From Lolium rigidum (taxonomy: Eukaryota > Streptophyta > Magnoliopsida > Poales > Poaceae): a stretch of 64,000 nt of DNA. A program made the position numbers and the translations under genes. Shown piece by piece: positions 57,504 through 64,000 of this stretch; position 1 is the stretch's first letter; every line of letters starts with the position of its first letter. The stretch is taken from positions 40,412,869 to 40,476,868 of the forward strand of contig NC_061514.1 in the NCBI RefSeq assembly GCF_022539505.1, read 5' to 3'. The notes beneath the pieces are model-generated. The model made no database searches and had not been told where the DNA came from. It worked only from the letters and a program-made list of their open reading frames with translations.

Positions 57504-59278
57504 GGATGGTCGCCAGGGAATACGACTGCATACTACCGCTACTACGACCATGTACTATGTAGTGCCAAAGCGAACCATAGAAACCATTGAATCGGTTCAA
57601 CACATTGTACACATTGTAGAGCATCGGTTCAAAAGTACTGACAAGAAAAGCGAACCAAGTTGTTGGTTCGATTCCTCTCCGACACAAATGCACTGGTGGT
57701 GAGCTAAATGCATGGCACAAGCATGGTACAAGCTTGAAACGGCCTGCATTTGTGATTAAAATACTGTGAAAAGCTCTGGTGTAGGTCCCAGCAGTGTCAG
57801 TGATAGCGATGCTATACATAGCAGCCAACATGCATCGATGCCAAACTCTAACAGCTTTCTATGTGAACCGAACACACATTGTACATGGTCTACCAACTCG
57901 TGCCGCGTGAGATTTGACGGATGAAACGGATGCAAAGTAGCCGTTTGTGTTTACGTGGATAAAATTCGGATCTGTTCCAGCCCAGCAGCCTAATGCATAG
58001 TGACCGGGCTTCTCCTTAAGCTGTAAACACGGTCCGAACTAGGAGTCGGAATGCGTCTACACGGCTGTAAGATGAGTCCGCACGCAAACCTTACCAAGCG
58101 ATGGACGTCGTCGCTACCGTTGCCGCCAGGGAAGTCGGCAAAGCCATCGCAATTACCACCCCAGCTGGCCAAGAGACCGCACCTACGACAGGCTCAAAGC
58201 GGCTATGCCGGCCGCGATGCGAGGCTCAAGGTGCCGAAGACGGTGTCGACTAAGGAGGAAAAGCTCGTCGAGGCCAAGAAGCGACGTGACCAGTGCGCCA
58301 ATGCTCGGCTGAGGGAAGCCTAGCAAGTTGCCGATGCCGCCGCGAGGGTGGCCGCCTCAATGGCCTTAGATATGCAGGCCAAAGCCAACAACCATGTGAG
58401 GCTATCGGATATCGTCGCCGAGGCCATTCTCCTCATCAAACAAGAGGCGCCAACCATGCTCGCAAGACCTCATCGGCGAGCTTTGTAAGTTCCTAGCTGG
58501 CACGACCACCCATGCAATGGTGGCCATCAATTTTTCTGCCGGCAACGCTCTCCCCAGTGTGCAGGTCCACGCGTCGTCCTGTTTCGCCGCTTGCGGCTCG
58601 TCGCTGACCGGACTGTGCGACGAGGAAGGCTTCGCGACCCCAGATCTTGACCTAATCCGTACGCGGGGAAGGAACTCAGGTCTAGGCCCTGTACGCCAGA
58701 CTCGAGCAGTGCCACTGGAGAACATGCCGTACACATGCTACCTAGAGATGTACAAACCGATATGCTCGCTCGATCTCGCCCGCACGTCGTTGTTACCATG
58801 CACCATATTCATCTGACGCGCGGTGAGCCGCAAACCTACTAGGCCAATCACGGGGAAGAATCCATGCAACGCTCGCTCGATTACCAACCATTGTATTCAT
58901 TGAGAAGAAGCAAGCCAAACTCGGCCAACGGACACCTGATCGATCTTGTCTTCGTCGTGAGCACTATGACCTCCGCCTACCTTTGCTACTCATAGCCCTC
59001 ATGTGCTCCTTTTGAAACTTCATTTCGCACTCTGCTATGTGAACTTTATTCTTGTGTCTCTTGTGGACTAAATTAGGCGTAATTTTGAGCCAGTGTTACC
59101 GCATTTTGAATGGCATAAATGTCTCTTAAATTGCTCATTTTTGTGATGCATTTGTTTGATTGAAACATAGGTGCGCTGGGCGGAGAAAATATGTCTGGCC
59201 GTTGGGACTACCCTAACACTGATGGACATTAGTTGTCGGGCAGCTAATTTGGTATCCGTGAAGTGACCGGAATACATC
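57504..59278. other. Intergenic stretch, one unrecognised coding-like patch
   Basis: 58051-58323 (+) encodes a Lys/Arg-rich helical segment (KLVEAKKRRDQCANARLREA) that continues after a TAG in the same frame for about 40 codons (MALDMQAKANNHVRLSDIVA). This resembles the coiled-coil tails of transposon-borne proteins, but I cannot name it. Confidence 0.35.
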
Positions 59279-59552
59279 AGGCTGGTCATAGTGGAGAGTA
59301 ACTTAGACTAGTAACATATGCGATGTTACTAGTCTAGGTTACTACCTTCATAGTGGGTAGTAACTTATATGTGATGTCATGCATTGTGTCATTTATTATG
59401 TTGTAGACTCATTTTGCTTTGGGGTGTGTGATGTTATGGTAACATAGCTAGTTACCACCTCACTTTTTTTTTCATTTATTGGCATGCCATGTCACCAAAA
59501 TGTCTTGATATGTGTGATGTTACTAGCTATGTTACTCCCACTATGAGCAGTC
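59279..59552. mobile_element. MITE with long terminal inverted repeats
   Basis: Starts GCTGGTCATAGTGGAGAGTAAC and ends in the inverted form (GTTACTCCCACTATGAGCAGTC). About 274 bp, AT-rich interior; TCAG on both sides may be the target duplication. A common Pooideae Tourist-like MITE by recalled pattern. Confidence 0.7.
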
Positions 59553-59659
59553 TCAGGCGTGATTGTGTCAATTAATTTGGGCCGGTCCAGCGGCTATTAA
59601 AGGAAAACCGCACCACCCTGAACCTTTTTCCATGTATAAGCAGAAGATTTATTACAACT

Positions 59660-59850
59660 CTCGTGTTTAGTACCCCCTACATTCACGTTTACCACACGAG
59701 GTTTTAGGTGTAGTTAAAGTTAACCCTAAAATTTGATTAAATATTTAGAAAAAATATCAACAGCCACAATTCGAAGTTTACTAAATTATATCGTAAGAGG
59801 TTATATTTTTGAAATTATGTGTATTTGAATTTGATATTATGAATGTTGAT
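59660..59850. repeat. Probable decayed MITE
   Basis: AT-rich stretch from 'gtaccccctacattcacg' with internal 'aaaatttgattaaatatttagaaaaaata'; only one recognisable end. Confidence 0.35.
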
Positions 59851-60289
59851 GATGGGTTGTTCTGAGCCGTTTCTGTTGAGCTGCATGTCTCACACTGCTT
59901 GTTCTGACTTCTCAAGAGTCAAGACTGAATGTACGTCGGGGCTAGGGACTAGGGAGTACGTAGTATGTTATAGTTCTCGCCCAGAGTTTGTAATAATCAT
60001 GAGAGAAACGAGAGCGCAACTAGTGTAACGGGGGCATGCATTACACGTCATGAAGGAGGAGGCGTACATTGGTTAATATATACTACACTCTACGGACGAC
60101 AACAATAGTCCATGGTTATCGGCATGAGAGAACTGAAGGAATGATTTGACCAGTCATGTAGTACTAGTATTATTGTTTTTCCGGTCCTTTGGCTACTCAT
60201 CCATTAACCAATGAAATGCAGGAGATAAGGTTAATCTGGAGATAACATACATTCTTCAGAGTTTCTCTACATGCACTTGGCTGCTGCGA

Positions 60290-60850
60290 GGTCATAGCTG
60301 CAGGATTGGCTTCAAACTTGTCATGGCGACGCCGCCACGCCTAAGATATGCATACCAGCACTATGTACTGTATGTAAGTACTGACAGAGGGCATTTTATT
60401 GTGTGCGCGATAATGTCAACGCAGATATAGCATTAACAAGTGCGCGCACGCGTGCATGACAGAAAAATTCAGCCAGCCGGTGAGACGGATCTTCCCTTTT
60501 GAGCACGCATATGCGTTTCTGATCAGGCCGATGACCGTGAGCGAGATCATGCATATGTCTGCAGGATTGGTTTCAGACTGTCACGGCGACGCTGGCACGC
60601 CAGTGCCATCCATCAGATATCGATGGACCTCCTAATCTGCACACCAGTAAGTAAGTACAACTAGATGCCAATCTGGTGAGCGCCGTGACAGTGTCAACGC
60701 GGACATGGAACGAGCGCCGTGACGTACCGTGCCAGGATTTATCACATTAAGATTAAGAATTGCACGCGTGAGTAACTGAAGAATGCATGCAGATGCACCT
60801 CCCCGTTTGAGTAGGCGTTCTGATCGATCATGAAAACATGCCTGCAACCT
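60290..60850. repeat. Diverged tandem duplication, period about 265 bp
   Basis: Two units begin 'gctgcaggattggcttcaaac' (near 60297) and 'tctgcaggattggtttcagac' (near 60558). They share 'ggcgacgc.g.cacgcc', 'taagtaagtac'-like and 'gtcaacgc.ga' blocks in the same order. No coding frame is conserved. Confidence 0.6.
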
Positions 60851-61762
60851 GCCTCGTCCGTCCCGGCCTATCTGGAACGGTGAGTCGTCGGTCCGATCGG
60901 GTTCTACCTGTGAAGACGCGGGATGGCTAGTAAGCATTTAAGCATGGGAACTCAATTCGCACTCCATCACCATTGCATCACCTCTGCTAGGGGATGTTAG
61001 TAACTTGTGAAATGAAAGAAAACTAGACAAGAGATTTTCTCGACGAGTGATATTCATGAAAAGCTATATGTTTTTCCATTTTAGAAAAAGAAGACGCTCG
61101 GGCGAAACCCTAGCCGCTGCTGTCCCCCACGCCTCCTCCCTCAAATCTTCCTGCCGCCGTCGGAGGAAGCCGACGCGTAAAGCCCCTCCCGGCAGACGGC
61201 GGTCCATCTCATTGCCCTTGCTCAGCCACCCGCAATCTAGGTCATGCGACTACACTGTCTGATCCCCTCTGGAAAGTGCCCCCGACAAGCAGCAGAATGG
61301 AGTTGGGAAGGGTTCCAAAATCACTCACCTAATAACCCGCTGCCACCGAGAAGGAACAGGTTGCCGCCGCCGAGAAGGAACGGGTCGCCGCCACCGAAGA
61401 AGAAGAAGGGTACACTGGGGAACGGCGTGGCAGAGCGGCGTGGGCTGAAGTTTTTTTTTTCAGATGGCACGGGGATGAAGTTTCACTGGGCAATTACGTG
61501 GGACCCACCCATCTTAATGTAACCTCACACTTCCTTAAAAAACATCGCGCTAGAGCGTTGAGCCTGTTTAACCACACGTGTCACGTTTAGGGTATTTAGA
61601 CACCGAGAAAGGTCGTGCGAGAGGGATTGGTGCGAACGATGTCCAATACCGCTGAAAGGCATCGCGCATAAGCTGTTTGCCCTCCATGGAGGCACTAGTG
61701 CATGAAGTTTCGAATTGACTAAGGATGCGATCTAAAACAAAAACAAAATGGCTATGCAGCAT
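60851..61762. other. Intergenic stretch
   Basis: No gene. 61084-61440 is GC-rich with Pro/Arg-coding low-complexity frames; a T run (61450-61458) and 'cacacttccttaaaa' suggest transposon debris. Confidence 0.35.
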
Positions 61763-62468
61763 GCATTGAACAGTCGCTCCATCTCATGCTGTCGTGTAGG
61801 CTCCTTCCATGCTTATTCTTTTGTCCGCACTACTACTCTTTTAATTTTTCTGGGAAATTGGAAGGCGGCACTACTAGTGGAGTAGTGACAAAGCCTGGTT
61901 TGTTAATTACAAGTTCCGTACCGCCACTCCGCGGAGAAAGCATAGACAATGCGGATGAGCGGGAAAACCTGTTCTTCTCTCGGGACTATGGTCATGACAG
62001 CACGAGATACGTCGACCAGCTCAACACCACCATTCTCTTGAGCAACTTGTCCATTCAGCCGAATGCGTTGCAAAAGACTCTGGCTGGCCAAGTAGCAGCA
62101 CGACACTAACTCGAGGCCATGTTCAACATTGTCTACCGCTGGCGTTCTCAGTTCGATGCATGGTGCCAAAACTGGGGCAGGCAAGAAGTCAGGAACCCCA
62201 TGCGCCGAAAGACACGGCGATCCTACACCTCAGGATTCACTCAATTCAAGGACAGGCAAGGAGCTAGTGCGGGGCATGCACTTTCTTCAATCGAGCGAGG
62301 TCGACGACGAACCGGAGTAACATGCAGTCAGTGCAGCTCGGGCGGCACATGACCCGCAGAGCGAACCAACGGCTGTTCGTTAAGGTCGGCCAGAATTCAC
62401 ACGGGAGATTTCCATACCTTTCCGCGTCGGACGGGGCCAGCCGGCATCGATCGTAGAGTAGGACTCAA

Positions 62469-62645
62469 GGAAAAAAAAAATAGCGCGCTATAACAAAATA
62501 GCGTGGGTCTAAAAATACGCTATTAGCATGCTATAGCATGCTATTAACGCGAATAGCGCGCTATAGCACCGAAATAGTGTAGCGTCAGCTCTCCAGATAT
62601 GCTATAGCGTGCTATTAGCGTTGGAATAGCGCGCTATTTTTTTCC
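62469..62645. mobile_element. Fold-back MITE built from ATAGCGCGCTAT palindromes
   Basis: Ends GGAAAAAAAAAATAGCGCGCTAT and, inverted, GGAAAAAAATAGCGCGCTAT. The interior holds many variants of 'atagcgcgctat' and 'gctatagcatgctat'. Absent at the equivalent place in copy 1. Confidence 0.65.
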
Positions 62646-62747
62646 ATGTCTTGGTGGTGGTGGACCTGCAGTTGACTAGCCGCGGTTCGCGAGCAAGCAC
62701 GTCTAGTGATTGCGGCGTTGGCGCCAGCACGGAGATCCTCCGGGATT

Positions 62748-63759
62748 GAGTTTTCTTTAAACGAAATCAAAAACTTTGCCTCATATATTAATTAAGTAGA
62801 AAGTATCTAATTTTATGGAGAAAAATCGGACGAAAACCTACAACAACATAGCTAAGTCCACACCCACAACCACCCACACACCACCACGAGAGACACACGT
62901 AGCCACCTTGATTACTCACAAAAGCTACACAAACACAAAACCATCCTGAAACTGAGTTAAATATGTTAGCGGTCTTTATATGATTTGTTTGTGTGTCTTG
63001 ATTTCCCCCCGTACTTGTAATTTGCAGAATTTTATGCGCGTATGAGTTAAGTGGATTCGATTTAGTCCTGAACCAGGTTTACCGTTGAAATTGCGATGAC
63101 GTGGACATGGGTCCCACTTTGAGAGAGCACATGCCCTCAAAGTTTGCACACAAAGTCATTTCTACTCTAGAGAAATCATCCTAAAGTCGATTTTTGTTTG
63201 CAGAAAAAACGTTGCCCGATGATTTTAGGTGAGGACAGGGTTATAGAAACAAGGCCGGTTTTCCCCTTCGTGGCGGTATATGGGAGCCGTCGCCGCCACG
63301 ATCAACGCGGCCACCAGTGTCACCTCAATGTTGTATCCCATCCTTGAATTGTAGTCACTACACATTTCGATCGAGCGATTGCTGCCACCATCACCTCCAC
63401 GTGCCTTCCTCTTCACCGCCTCCTTTTTCCCTCCTTCGAACAAAACAAAATTCTCTGGAACTGAACAATATGTGGTGCTTGTTAATGGACTAGATGCGGA
63501 GAGGGTGATATGAGAACTTTTGGAAGCGGTAATGTAAGTTCTAGATGCATGAGGGACTACATGCACATTTCAAGGGTGGTTGCTCTCCTGCGAGTGGGGC
63601 CTGCGTCCACGTGTTGTCCATGTCAGTGTAATTTTGGTGGGAAACTTGTTTAGAACTAAATCAATTCCAATTGAAAACGTCTCAAATTTTGAAAATTAGT
63701 AGTATGGAGACTAAATCGAGCGATACGCATAAACACAGACTCTCCTAGTGTATTTAACT
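62748..63759 (-). mobile_element. Retroposon-like insertion with 10-bp target duplication
   Basis: Flanked by CTCCGGGATT at 62738-62747 and 63760-63769; copy 1 has a single version (near 57353-57362). There are no inverted ends. The left edge on the minus strand ends 'gaggcaaagtttttgatttcg', a tail seen on grass LINEs (recalled). It contains a 113-codon ORF (63225-63566, -) of unknown type. Confidence 0.5.
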
Positions 63760-63864
63760 CTCCGGGATTCCCCGGTCAGCTTTTCGGTGGTGAACTGGTG
63801 ATACCGCTGGCAATGGCTGCAGATCCTATCAGGCGCGGTGCAATGCCCAGACTCCAAAGCTAGT

Positions 63865-64000
63865 TTAGTGCACGGCCTGGTAAAGGTAAAACGGTAACGA
63901 ATCTGCATACATGTGTCTTTAGCCGAGTGTATGTGAACATTCTACTAAACATTGTTAGTGCACGGCCTGGTAAAGGTAAAACGGTAACAAAATCTGCATA
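63865..64000. repeat. Direct repeat, offset 90 bp
   Basis: 'ttagtgcacggcctggtaaa' and following bases at 63865 recur at 63955 with few changes; a third relative closes copy 1 of the segmental duplication (near 57466). Confidence 0.8.

Larger units (their letters stand above)
61763..63911. repeat. Segmental duplication, copy 2 (with insertions)
   Basis: Aligns with 56550-57503. It is interrupted by a 177-bp fold-back element (62469-62645) and a 1012-bp insertion (62748-63759). Removing them brings the duplicated sequence back into register. Confidence 0.75.

Noticed and set aside
1..64000. tRNA, rRNA, CRISPR or bacterial-type operons
   Set aside because: Looked for and not seen; the tRNA-like words are primer binding sites of retrotransposons.

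Overview
The window is repeat-dominated nuclear DNA from a grass, most likely a cool-season grass (Pooideae; Triticeae or Poeae such as wheat or ryegrass relatives). The evidence is an Angela/BARE1-like Copia LTR, Athila-like LTRs that start TGATACGTCTC, a CACTA end, PIF/Harbinger elements that start GAGCATCTCCAG, and one monocot-type asparaginase gene. Family names come from recalled sequence patterns, not from a search. Nothing bacterial (operon, CRISPR array, ribosome binding site) is present.

Left third (1-28870), nested and broken transposons. Bases 1-2980 are the 3' end of an Athila-like LTR element (+). Bases 2981-8037 are an inverted relative (-) with no gag-pol but an intact 247-codon ORF of unknown function. 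It sits in the gag of a Tat-lineage Ty3/gypsy element (8038-15044) that has protease, RT, two RNase H domains, integrase and an antisense acidic ORF. A CACTA transposon (15045-16270) is inserted in the Tat 3' LTR and is cut in turn by another LTR. A 100-N gap (16461-16560) separates unlike repeats. After it come a third Athila-like fragment, fused to a decayed Angela-like Copia element (to 22678), two dead LINEs in opposite orientation, and a PIF/Harbinger-like element.

Middle (29066-39845). A complete, very young non-autonomous LTR retrotransposon (-) with two 4207-bp LTRs, a 2356-bp non-coding interior and perfect CAGTC target duplications. Its architecture is that of a LARD. Its last pol codons survive and point to a chromovirus-like parent.

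Right part (39846-64000), gene-bearing. The only convincing host gene is a two-exon plant isoaspartyl peptidase/L-asparaginase (42270-45038, -), with a TATA box upstream. Around it lie four PIF/Harbinger-related elements: one with a transposase N-terminus, one with a B3-domain-like fragment, and one complete element (47589-50049, TSD TTA) with a spliced Myb/SANT-like ORF1. Beyond 50 kb there is low-coding intergenic DNA with MITEs, an orphan exon-like ORF, local tandem duplications, and a ~1-kb segmental duplication (56.5 and 61.8 kb) whose second copy was hit by two later insertions.

There is no operon-like cooperation between genes. The story is one enzyme gene in a repeat landscape shaped by nesting, decay through C-to-T type nonsense changes, and one very recent retrotransposition.
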